Source: Tachypleus tridentatus (taxonomy: Eukaryota > Arthropoda > Merostomata > Xiphosura > Limulidae). From it: DNA of 64,000 nucleotides. Below, piece after piece: positions 21,808 to 31,454 of the stretch (its first letter is position 1; each line of letters starts with the position of its first letter). The notes below the pieces were generated by a model that was not told where the DNA came from, did no database searches, and saw nothing but the letters and a program-made list of their open reading frames with translations. The position numbers were made by a program, and so were the translations under genes. Where the stretch lies: contig NC_134831.1 in the NCBI RefSeq assembly GCF_004210375.1, positions 310,001 to 374,000 of the forward strand, read 5' to 3'.

Positions 21808-21995
21808 GTCGCTTCTCGGCCTTTTGGCTAAGATCAAAGTGTAGTATCTGTTTATATCAGCTTGATATCTGATACGGTTCCCATTGAGAACCATGATATT
21901 AAACTTATTTTTGTAAGGAGGTGGGGTGCTTGGAGCTTGCTCCATTCCTGTCACAGGTTGGCCCAGTATTGCAGTACTTCTGGAATTGGCTACTT
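21808..21995 (+). ncRNA. U2 snRNA-like gene (divergent copy or pseudogene)
   Basis: The 5' stem-loop sequence GCTTCTCGGCCTTTTGGCTA is identical to animal U2. The branch-site pairing motif GTAGTA is at 21841-21846, stem IIa reads ATATCAGCTTGATATCTGAT, the Sm site ATTTTTG is at 21907-21913, loop III reads GGAGCTTGCTCC and loop IV GTATTGCAGTAC. U2 is the spliceosomal RNA that pairs with intron branch points. Departures from canonical U2 include one extra A just before GTGTAGTA and a changed stem IIb (GGTTC...GAACC still pairs). The length (~188 nt) is typical. It may be a variant gene or a decayed copy; no PSE could be verified upstream. Confidence 0.75.
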
Positions 21996-22108
21996 TTAAA
22001 TTTTTAGTACAAGCAAAACTACAAACAATACAAAATACACTGCTTACAACAGCTTATGAAGTACCCAGAACTATATCATCAGAATTCATGCATAAATACG
22101 CACACATA

Positions 22109-23102
22109 CACCCTTGTGCAAATTAATTGAAACAAATAGTTATTTTACAATATTTTCAGCATGGCGGCCGGTGTAGGCTCGCTGGACCCGCTGATTTCCT
22201 TTAATAGTCATTTTTTCACACAGACAGCGTTATTAGCTGTGTTTCGCAGTACGGTCGATCTACTTTTGGGATACATGATGAAATTTTGAGGAATATTACG
22301 TCATTCGAAATTGCGTTAGAAGGGCAAGGAGACTAGTCAAAAAACAACTTCTTACCAACTCAATGAAGAAAAAACGGTATCAATGGGGTCTGAAATACAA
22401 GAACTGGACGCAAGAACAATGGAGGAAGGTGTTATTCAGTGACGAGACTCATTTCTTCGTACGGGATCAAAGAAGTCTGCATGTTTGCAGATCTCCAGGT
22501 GAGAAACTTCGAGAATCTCACATCAATCAGTTCGTAAAACATCCCTTGAAGAAGATGTTTTGGGGCTTTTTGAGCTACTATGGCGTCAGGGGCTTACATA
22601 TCGTAGAAGGTATGATGCGAGGACCACAGTACATCAACATTTTGCAGAGAAGAGTCGTTCCAGAATTGAAAAAGAGATTTCCAGATGGATCTGGCATTTT
22701 TCAGCAAGATCTGGCTCCGTGTCACACATTGAAACTTGTGAAGAATTTTATGACTAAAACGCGAATAAAGGTGCTGGACTGGCCTAGAAACTCTCCGGAC
22801 TTAAATCCTATTGAAAATCTTTGGGCGATTTGTAAAGAAAGACTTCAGAGAAAAGACTGTACTACGAAAGATAAGCTAATTGAGCCCATAATTGAGGTGT
22901 GGTACCGCGATCCAAAAATTAATAAAGATTGCAGTCAACTCGCGGACTCGATGCCAAAGCGGATTAATGATCTTCTGAAAAATAAAGGCGGTCATATCAT
23001 GTATTAATTTGCGAGTAATTTTTGGATTCTCAAAAATAAAACGCAAAAAAATTGAAAAAATCGTAATTTTCCGTCTTGTTTCAATTAATTTGCACAAGGG
23101 TG
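22109..23102 (+). mobile_element. Tc1-like DNA transposon, internally deleted, intact ends
   Basis: The terminal inverted repeats CACCCTTGTGCAAATTAATT (22109) and their complement ending at 23102 match almost perfectly over about 25 bp. They are flanked by TA on both sides (22107-22108 and 23103-23104), the Tc1/mariner target. The element is 994 bp instead of the usual 1.3-1.6 kb because the part encoding the N-terminal DNA-binding domain is missing. The remaining ORF holds the catalytic domain. It inserted 113 bp after the U2-like sequence. Confidence 0.93.
22363..23007 (+). CDS. Tc1-like transposase, catalytic domain only
   Basis: The open frame of 214 codons contains the three catalytic blocks: VLFSDETHF (first Asp), FQQDLAPCHT (second Asp) and NSPDLNPIENLW (Glu), the DD34E pattern of Tc1 transposases. 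These nucleases cut and rejoin the transposon ends. Coding-like sequence extends upstream in frame (RRARRLVKKQLLTNS before the ATG), but the paired helix-turn-helix region is absent. The protein could be catalytically intact yet unable to bind its ends. The C-terminal 'LLKNKGGHIMY' is a normal Tc1-like end. Confidence 0.9.
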   Translation: MKKKRYQWGLKYKNWTQEQWRKVLFSDETHFFVRDQRSLHVCRSPGEKLRESHINQFVKHPLKKMFWGFLSYYGVRGLHIVEGMMRGPQYINILQRRVVPELKKRFPDGSGIFQQDLAPCHTLKLVKNFMTKTRIKVLDWPRNSPDLNPIENLWAICKERLQRKDCTTKDKLIEPIIEVWYRDPKINKDCSQLADSMPKRINDLLKNKGGHIMY

Positions 23103-23104
23103 TA

Positions 23105-24282
23105 CCAACAACAGCAGACAGACTCCTATGTAGTACAATAAATTATTTTGACAAAAACTGGATAAAAAATGAACTAGTAAGGAAACTTGACAGGTAGACT
23201 AGAGTCCACATCAGGGGGAAACTGATAAACATTGAAAGGAATTCATGTGAATGTCTTATAGTTGATACCTATTTAATGAAAGTGCAAGTAATTATGAAAC
23301 TATAAAGAGAAGTGATTTATTTGCACTAAGTGTATATGTAGATAATTCATGCACATTGCCCTGATAGGGGCCTGAGTAAGTGGGGGATACTCTGGCCCTC
23401 GTGTACAATGTATAAATACACTTGACAATTGCTGAAACAAATGCAAAGGAAGGAAGAAGAGGTCCACAAAACCTGACCCACCTGAGTATATAAACACACA
23501 AAAAACAATGAGAGAAAAACAACAACGAAGAAAATAAAACAAAACTAGTAGCATACATCAATCCACTCTGTATATGTCACATCCAGTGCTGTCGAAACCA
23601 TTTGTTCAATGCCAGGGTTTATTCGGATGGCTGTCACACGACATATATAGTTGTGAACGAAATGCTATTTATATTATCAGTTACTTAAATACCAACCGTT
23701 TACCAATAAGTAAGAGAACTTTCATTTTTTTATTAGTTATTATACATCAGAATTAGGTTTATGATTTTTATTAGCGCCAAATTATTCGTTTATTTTAACA
23801 TCAAATTGTTAATATTATTTATTATAATTGAATTCACATTACTCACTTTACCGCGAGTAAGCACGGTTTCAAACACTTCAGTAAAGTGTTTGTTCCCAGC
23901 AATGAAGTTAAAATAAACACCAAAAAATCTTCTAGTGTTGGGTAGCTTCATTTAATTTACGGCTTGTCACATTTCAACTTTTTATGGTTAGTTTACTGTC
24001 AACGTGCTAAAAAAATGTAGTTTTAAAAAAATTATATATATTGATGATACTGAAAGAAACTACAGTTTTGTTCTACGGTTTTCAGCAACCCCAACTATAA
24101 GTGCCTTCTACATTAATCGCGAACGAATCATCAATTACTCCTAATTTCTTATTAAAGTATGGCTAAAGAAAACCTTTTCATCTTTAATTCCTTTAATTTG
24201 TACGACTCCGTTTAACTAGTATTGTACTATGTAATTTTTGTCTTTCTGTTCTCATTGAAATGGATATCCTTATATACGGAAG
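23105..24282. other. Intergenic, nothing recognised
   Basis: There are short overlapping ORFs on both strands only. A minus-strand stretch near 23300-23560 has no recognisable motif. Confidence 0.5.
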
Positions 24283-24293
24283 ATGAACATACT

Positions 24294-24573
24294 GGCCTGG
24301 CATGGCAGAGCGCGTAAGGCGTGCGACTCGTAATCCGAGGGTCGCGGGTTCGCGCCCGCGTCGCGCTAAAACATGCTCGCCCTCCCAGCCGTGGGGGGTG
24401 TATAATGTGACGGTCAATCTTACTATTCGTTGGTAAAAGAGTAGCCCAAGAGTTGGCGGTGGGTGGTGATGACTAGCTGCCTTCCCTCTAGCAGTCTTAC
24501 ACTGCTAAATTAGGGACGGCTAGCACAGATAGCCCTCGAGTAGCTTTGCGCGAAATTCCAAAAACAAACAAAC
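24294..24573 (+). repeat. tRNA-Thr-derived SINE with target duplication
   Basis: The head is tRNA-like (GGCATGGCAGAGCGCGTAAG A box, loop CTCGTAA with anticodon CGT, B box GGTTCGCGCC). The body has ACATGCTCGCCCTCCCAGCC, GTGACGGTCAATC, GATGACTAGCTGCCTTCCCT and TTAGGGACGGCTAGCACAGA. The tail is AAATTCCAAAAACAAACAAA. The 11-bp duplication ATGAACATACT flanks it (24283-24293 and 24574-24584). Near-exact duplication suggests a fairly young copy. Confidence 0.92.
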
Positions 24574-25190
24574 ATGAACATACTACATGTTTCTGTCATA
24601 TTGTAAATAGAGCAATTAATCCGGATTTTAACTTTTATCTTTAATATAAGTAAATTTTATATAGCACGTGGTTAAGAAATTCAACTGATTTCGTTTCAGT
24701 TATTCTTCAGAATAACCTTTGTTATTCTCAAACATAAATCTATTCTACTCAAGAAATATTGCTAAAATACTAAAAACTGTGCAAGGACCTTTATATCAGT
24801 ATCCGTTCATAACGGCAGTTTAGATGATATCTCTAGTTTACGGCCTCACCAGTGATGGATTAAGAATAATTAGTCACAAGGTAGCGCTAGTCACAGTGTA
24901 AATATGACACTTGTTGGGAACTAAGAAGTTCTAGACTAGATTAAGATAGTTTTATACATCTATTCTGTCTGAGTAACTCAATAACTAAAGTCCAATAAAA
25001 GTGATTATCCGTTTTAAAAGCAAGCCAAGCATATACATACTGTGATTGTCTTATGTCTTTTATAATAAACATTAATTTTAGATTTCATCCGGTGTTTAGT
25101 CTGTTTATATATATTTATTCTCAGTACCAAATCATTGGAAGACTTGGAATTACCTCATAATCAGTATATTGATCGAATGTTCTGTACGTA

Positions 25191-25584
25191 TCTCAGGACG
25201 ACTGGTATGAGTATTAACACCTTTACTAATAAAGCAGAGTTTGTTTAGTTTTTGGAATTTCGCACAAAGCTACTCGAGGGCTATCTGTGTTAGCCGTCCC
25301 TAATTTAGCAGTAAAAGACTAGAGGGAAGGCAGCTAGTCATCACCACCCACCGCCAACTCTTGGACTACTCTTTTACCAACGAATAGTGGGATTGACCGT
25401 AACATTATAACCCCCCACGGCTAAAAAAGCGAGCATATTTGGTGTAACAGGGATTTGGACCTCCGACCTTAGGATTGCGAGTCGCACGCCTTAACACGCT
25501 TGGCCATGCCGGGTCAATAAAGCAGAGAACAACGTTTCGACGTTCTTTGTAAAAGTAATAATACCAATACCAGCTGTCCTGAGA
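25191..25584. repeat. Palindromic dispersed repeat, copy 3, split by a SINE
   Basis: The left arm starts TCTCAGGACGACTGGTATGA (25191) and the right arm ends ACCAGCTGTCCTGAGA (25584). Between them lies a SINE at 25240-25515 that duplicated 12 bp of the repeat. Without the SINE the repeat would be about 107 bp. The tail TTCATTTTTACTTTAAGTGG follows. Confidence 0.8.
25240..25515 (-). repeat. tRNA-Thr-derived SINE nested in a palindromic repeat
   Basis: This is a minus-strand copy of the main SINE (TTGGAATTTCGCACAAAGCT to GGCCATGCCGGGTC). The duplicated target AATAAAGCAGAG lies at 25228-25239 and 25516-25527, a perfect 12-bp match. Confidence 0.93.
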
Positions 25585-25819
25585 TTCATTTTTACTTTAA
25601 GTGGATTTTATTTTAAGTTTTTTACTCAAAATTTGGCTTTTTTGTTTTAACATGATTCTTTTTTTTACATGTTTTAATAATTTTACTTTCGTTTTTAATT
25701 TTTTACCGGCGTTGTTTTGCACCAATAAACACCAAACAACCAACCTATACTTATTAACTCTTTCAGACACCCATTTTACCTCAGAGTAACCTTCTCACCT
25801 TCTTCCTCATAACTCCCTC

Positions 25820-28320
25820 TAGTCCTAACCAGGACAACTTCCGGTTCTTACGGAACCAAGATGACCAAAGAGCAACAGAAAGTTTGATCTGGAAAAGCTT
25901 GTTTTCATGTTGCTCATTCCAAGTCGACTGTCAACTGTCACGGAGCCGAGCCTTGAATACAGGACCATAGTCCATATATGGGATACGCACGGCTGTGATA
26001 GCACAAGAGCAGATGGACTTAGCTGCGGTGTCAGCAAGTTAGTTCCCGTGAATACCAACGTGGCCCAGTATCCAGAATAACCACATAAAAATGGGCCAGT
26101 CAGTTTTGAATATCAACGAGAATAGGGTGAGAACTAACATGAAGCAGTTCCAGGGCTATAAGAGAGCTAAGCGAGTCTGTATAAATAATTTCATACTGCA
26201 CAGCTTCTATACGATCCAGGGCAAGAGAAATGGCGTAAATTTGGCAGCGAACACAGAAACGGTAGAGAAGTTCCTAGGTGCAACCATTGAAGCGCGACAT
26301 ACCACAATAAAGCCCACAGAGCCGCCTGATTTCAAACCATCTGTATAAATAGGAATGGAAGGATGGTTTAAAAGATGTTCAGCAAATAGAAGATAGGAGG
26401 TACTTTCAATTGGGAGCATCCACCTTTTTCAGATGACTCAAAGAAAGGTCACATTTTGGAATGGTAAAAAGCCATGGTGGTATGGGTTGACCAGTGGAAA
26501 CATCAACGTCATTTAAGGTGAAACCCAATTCAGCCAACTGTGTCTGGATACGAAGGCGAAAAGGAACAATGGAAGATTGTCTATTCTGATAAAGCATGGC
26601 CAACTAAGGAAGGCAAACATAACCCCAGGTGAGATGCTGTAGTAAGGATCGTAGTTTTCAACTGTACAGTAAAGACAGTTACAAACAGTGGAGGTGCATA
26701 AGATTTAATCTACAAACTTTGACTAGATGAGTGTGGGAAACCACCATGCAGAGCCGAGGCCCCTAATGGTGAGTGGGGTCCAACATCTTCAAAGCCGAGG
26801 TCCTGGCAGAGCCACAGAGGAGTCTTGATTGAATGAGGGCATAATAGAACTTTAGCATTGAACATTGATCTGCTCCCAAAGTGATGAAAGAGAGGACATG
26901 GAGGATGTTTAGTGTCCTTGTACACTTGACGCATAGCTGCTTGATGTGTGGAATGAAAGTCAGCTTATGGTCAAATATGAGCCCTAAGAACTTTGTTTCA
27001 GGGGCCATGGAAAGCACAACTTATCCAAAAAAAAAAAAAGCTTGGGATCTGGTTAAATACCCCGTTGGCAGCAGAAGTACATGCAAACAGTTTTAGAGAA
27101 AGAGGAGGTAAAAACCTTTGGTTGTGGTCCACTTCAGAAAATGATTAAGGGCAATCTGTAGCTGCTGTTCAATAACCTTCACATTCAACTGACACGAGAT
27201 TCCATTTGCAACTGTAACGGCATTAATATTTATAATGAAAAGTGTGACACTCAAGACACAGCCCTGAAGAACTTCAAGTTCCTGTGAGAAAAACAATCTG
27301 GAAAGTGTCGAACTCGCACATACTTTGAATCACTGGTCTATTGAAAAAGATTTAATAAAAATGTGCAAATAGCCATGCAACCCATATGGGTGGAACTCTC
27401 ACAGAATGCCATATCTCCACGTAGTATCACAAGCTTTCTCAAGGTAAACAAAATACAGAAACAAGATTTTATCACTTGCAGAAACGTCTTGGTTAGAGAA
27501 ACCAACGAGAATCTCTGACTCGGGAATGCTCTTTGACCCTTAAACTGCAGGAATGTTGCAGGTAGCAGCATCAACTGATGATGGGCACTGGTTAAGGGTT
27601 AAATCTCTCTTAACTATAACTCCACTGGAAGAATTCAAACTTGCATGGGGAGTAACTTTGATAGGTATATCCCCTATGACTTTCGACTTCAAGGAGTTTG
27701 GTTGTTGTGATGAAGATGTTTTCACCAAAATGTCTCCTAAGTGCAGATTCGTTACTGACTTGGGGGAGCCAGCAAGCCCCTCTAATTCCTTTTGAATGAA
27801 AAAAGGGAGACATCTCCCCTAAAGATATTTCAGACAATAAATGCAGAATAAGAGTCTGACTTTGATGGTGACTACATAACAGAATCGTCCATACATGAGC
27901 GTTTTCCAATAATCTGTTGTTTTTTTCATTTTTATTTTTTGTTCGTAACAAATAGGATACATTTCAGTGCTCAATGTCCCCATTCACCATGGAGTCCTAT
28001 GAGGAGACATACTGCAATGCCAGGGTTTCGTCAACACTTTTCGCAAACAGCAGCATTAAACACAATGTCTACAGCACTGGTACTCGGTTGACCCAAGCCC
28101 AAGTGAACTAGTCAACTGACCCTATGGGGTCACCCCAAAGCCACCCGTCTGCAAGAATTCAGGGCCAAAATGGTGTGTTAAGGTTGGACCCCTTAACCAC
28201 CAGGGTCCTCTCTTCCCTTTCATAGGTCGCAAAACACGGCAAACACGTGGGCGGATGTTCAGATCTCAGAGCTCTGAGGGTTCTCTTCACCCCGTACAGG
28301 AATCCACCTCAAGGAAATAA
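25820..28320 (-). mobile_element. LINE copy A (Jockey/I-like), internally deleted, 3' end missing
   Basis: Reading from 28320 down: a 5' region shared with LINE copy B (GGTTGGACCCC...CTTCCC block near 28180-28220), an ORF1 N-terminal fragment at about 27951-27540, then directly RT fragments (GDMAFCESSTHMGCMAIC near 27370-27420), RT C-terminal pieces (LGLIFDHKLTFIPHIKQL, 26763-27017; ALIQSRLLCGSAR) and an RNase H start (IPIYTDGLKSGGSVG, 26207-26419). Compared with copy B it lacks the ORF1 zinc knuckles, the endonuclease and most of RT, and the 3' UTR. The coding frame is broken in several places. Confidence 0.85.
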
Positions 28321-29050
28321 GTATAGGACTTGATAACGAGGAATCCACTTTTAAAAAAAAAATTTTGAAATTATTTGACTGGTTAACAAAAAACTATTGC
28401 AAACATTTGATGTTTCGACAGAAATCTGGAAAGTCTGAACTCAGGTGGGACTGTCCATATACCACTTGCATACTTATGCCAGCTAGAGTAATCCAACCTT
28501 AAACTAGAGCGAAAGCCACTTGCTAGTATGTACAAGTAAGACAACTTTTTAACAACTGAAGCTACGAAGGTAACATTAACCTTTGATCCTAGGATAAGGC
28601 TCACCCTCTTGTACCAGTTTTTATTGTCTTAATCAAATTTCTATAAGCAGGATTTGAAAGTGGAGCAACTTGTCTTACTAGTTAGTACTTCAATTATGAA
28701 TAGAAAGGGTTAACTCACTAGCAGTTGCTAGTAAAGCACTACTCAACAAATTAAATTACTATAAGTATTCAAATACGTATATCATTAAACCATTAATGTT
28801 ATGTAAATTTTTAGTCTTCTATCACTAAGTTTTGATCCTTTAATAAGAAAAAAAGTATTTAAGTTTTCCACTCGTTTGTCTGAAACTACTATATTACTAA
28901 CTACATGTAATGATCGACTAAAAACGTTATTTCTTTGTAAAACATAGTCGTAGCGTAGGATTATGTTGAAAGTACCATAAACACTAAACAGTTTACTATA
29001 TATTTTATGCTTTGTTCTTGCCTAAAAGTATGTAAATTTCATTTTTGAAA
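28321..29050. other. Intergenic, nothing recognised
   Basis: A minus-strand open frame at 28383-28604 (with YSSWHKYASGIWTVPPEF) matches nothing I know. The rest is AT-rich. Confidence 0.4.
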
Positions 29051-29053
29051 AGA

Positions 29054-29306
29054 GGTTTGTTTTGAATTTCACTCAAAGCTATAACGCTTTGCACTAGCTG
29101 CCCCCAATTTAACAGTGTAAAACTAAAGGGAAGGCAGCTAATCATCATCACCAACCCTTGAGCTACTCTTTTACCAATGAATAGTGGAATTGACTAACAC
29201 ATTATAATTGTCTTATGCTTGAAAAGGTGAGTATGTTCGGTGGGACGCAAATACAAACCTGCAATCCTCAGGTTGTGAACCGAGTGCCTTAACCATCTGG
29301 TCATTT
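29054..29306 (-). repeat. tRNA-derived SINE, first of a doublet
   Basis: Minus-strand copy with a diverged body (TGCACTAGCTGCCCCCAATT, GGGAAGGCAGCTAATCATCA, GAATAGTGGAATTGACTAAC) and head ending CCATCTGGTCAT. It is preceded by CATTTTTGAAAAGAG at about 29040-29053, a probable target duplication shared with the second copy. Confidence 0.8.
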
Positions 29307-29317
29307 GTAAAGTTGTT

Positions 29318-29588
29318 TTTGTTTTTGAATTTTGGGCAAAGCTACACGAAAGCTACGTGTGCTAGCCGTCCCTAATTTAGCAGTGTAAGACTAGAGGGAA
29401 GGCAGCTAGTCATTACCACCCACCATCAACTTTTGGACTACTCTTTTATCAACGAATAGTGGGATTGACCATAACATTATAACGCCCCCTCGGCTGAAAG
29501 GGCGAGCATGTTTGGTGTGACGGAGATTCAAATCCGCGACCCTTGGTTTATGAATTGAATGCCTTAACAATCTGGTCATACCAGGCCT
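29318..29588 (-). repeat. tRNA-derived SINE, second of a doublet
   Basis: Minus-strand copy, better preserved (GCTAGCCGTCCCTAATTTAG, GGCGAGCATGTTTGGTGTGA, ACCAGGCC at the head end). It is flanked by CATTTGTAAAG (29302-29312, also the end of the first copy) and CATTTGAAAAG (29590-29600). Confidence 0.85.
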
Positions 29589-29739
29589 CCATTTGAAAAG
29601 AGAAAATTGCTATAATCTTCCATATATAATTATAAATCTGAATATTGAACCTTTAGCCCATAAATAAACCAAATTTTTAAACTTTTTAATTTTTTTTATT
29701 ATTAATTATCACTTTATTATTCTTTGTCCTTCCATACAG

Positions 29740-31454
29740 TGGAGACTGAATATACAATTTCAGACACCAGCAGCTCAACTAAACAGGTAATTCAGTGATG
29801 TGAAGAGAGTAAAAAAAAGGCATAGCATATAACAGTTTTAAAAATTATTTCTACACGTAATTACTGAACCTACATTTAATTATTCAACATCATATTTGTA
29901 TTTAACTTTCATTCTACTATAAAAAACGAAACAAAAACCTTAAATTTCTCATTTCAGAAAAAACGAACAAAATGCTTTAATCAAAGTTTACCCTTTTTTG
30001 GATCTTCAATTATGATTTGGTGTTATTTAGCTTTCAGTCTTATAAATTCATTGCTCAGAAAACTATTTCTTTAGTTAACTAAGGGGCAATCAATTAAGGA
30101 CGTCTCTATTGGTAAATTACAATTTTTAAAATAGAAAGCTTATGTGAGCATCGAGGAGTTGATAACTATCTGTAAAATGGAACATTCTTCAACACAGCAG
30201 CATACAATATTATCATGAAATGGTAAAAGTTCATTCCTAATTATTGAGTTCATTTTCATCTCAGATATTAACTTTCCTGCACATTTATTACTCAAATAAA
30301 ATTAAGCCTAAATACAACTAGACTTCAAAATAAACTAATCTCCTTTCACAGACATGACTAGAACTAAACTATTAAAACTCATCGGCCAATGAATAAAACT
30401 ACTTTTTAGAAGTTTACGATTCACCCACAAAATGTAAAACAGTACTAAAAAGGAGAGTAAAGGGCATCCCTAATGCATCTTTCTTAAAACCATTCTGTTT
30501 AATTCTTTACCACTTTCTTTAAAATTCTCATATGAACATAAGCTGGTATCATTAACATGCGATTCTTTCATTTGTAGAAACTTTTTAGTTTAATTCTTCA
30601 AGCATGCAGTGATAAATTTCTGATGAACGTTAACATTACATAATTCACTCGTTGTTCTTATATACAGTTGAACCAAAACTAAAGGATTTGAAGATACTCA
30701 AAAAGAAAATCATACAAGCATATATTACACAATGAAATACAAAGAATAAGAAACATCTTATGTGAAACAGTAATTAAGTTAACACATTTACAAATATAAT
30801 ATTGTCATCTCAAGAATAAAATATCTTTAAAAATAGCAACTTCTAGTAATTTCACTAATAAAACATTATTTAAATAGGAGAATGTTAGCCACATTGTATC
30901 CACACTATAGAAAAGAACAAAACCACTTATTTGAAACAGCAATACTAACTTGTTTACAAACAGACCAAGATACTGTAAAAGCCACAACTTCTTAACTTAT
31001 AAATGTTTTAAAACCAGTAAGTTTTAAAACTTAATTAATACCAGCTTAGTTTTATAAGGTCAGTTAGTTTATAACATTCTTTAGTGAAGATAAATAAAAG
31101 TAAATTTACAGCGAATAATATCATGTACTCATCTGATTTAATTATCATCATCATACATTCACTCAAAAAAAGACTCGTATTACATTTATCAGAAACTTTA
31201 ATTTTGTTTCTAAGTTACAGAAAATTTCCTAAATTCAATACAAACAGATTTGCTATGATGAATTTTCTTCTTCTTGCACTTAATCACAAGTTTTATTCAG
31301 CTGATAACACCAATGCTAAACATTTTTATGGCCCTGCGCTTTTTGTCATTACAGCTTTTTCAGCAGCAACAGCAAACTCAATCCATTAGGATTCCAACAA
31401 GCTCAGAGATTTGAACCAGAAGATCCATGTTATGATCTACTCAGGAAGTTTTAA
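29740..31454 (+). CDS. Two 3' exons of an unrecognised gene
   Basis: Exon 29740-29786 has a strong acceptor (pyrimidine tract, CATACAG) and donor CAG|GTAATT, and reads WRLNIQFQTPAAQLN plus two bases. Exon 31355-31454 has acceptor GTCATTACAG. It starts with the missing base (Ser codon) and reads FFSSNSKLNPLGFQQAQRFE and PEDPCYDLLRKF before TAA at 31452. The phase match and protein-like composition are the evidence. I do not recognise the protein and found no upstream exons, which would lie among the repeats at 21-29.7 kb. It converges with ARPC1. It could be spurious. Confidence 0.38.

Noticed and set aside
23292-23561. Overlapping minus-strand open frames
   Set aside because: Two frames over the same bases, hydrophobic low-complexity content, no homologue recognised and no splice context.
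24294-24370. tRNA-Thr(CGT)-like sequences here and at 25.45, 58.8, 59.06, 59.66 and 63.75 kb
   Set aside because: Each is followed by the same SINE body and A-rich tail, several have target duplications, and the acceptor stems do not close well. They are SINE heads, not tRNA genes.
31084-31389. Plus-strand open frame of 101 codons
   Set aside because: It is AT-rich and without homology; the exon proposed at 31355-31454 uses another frame with better splice support.
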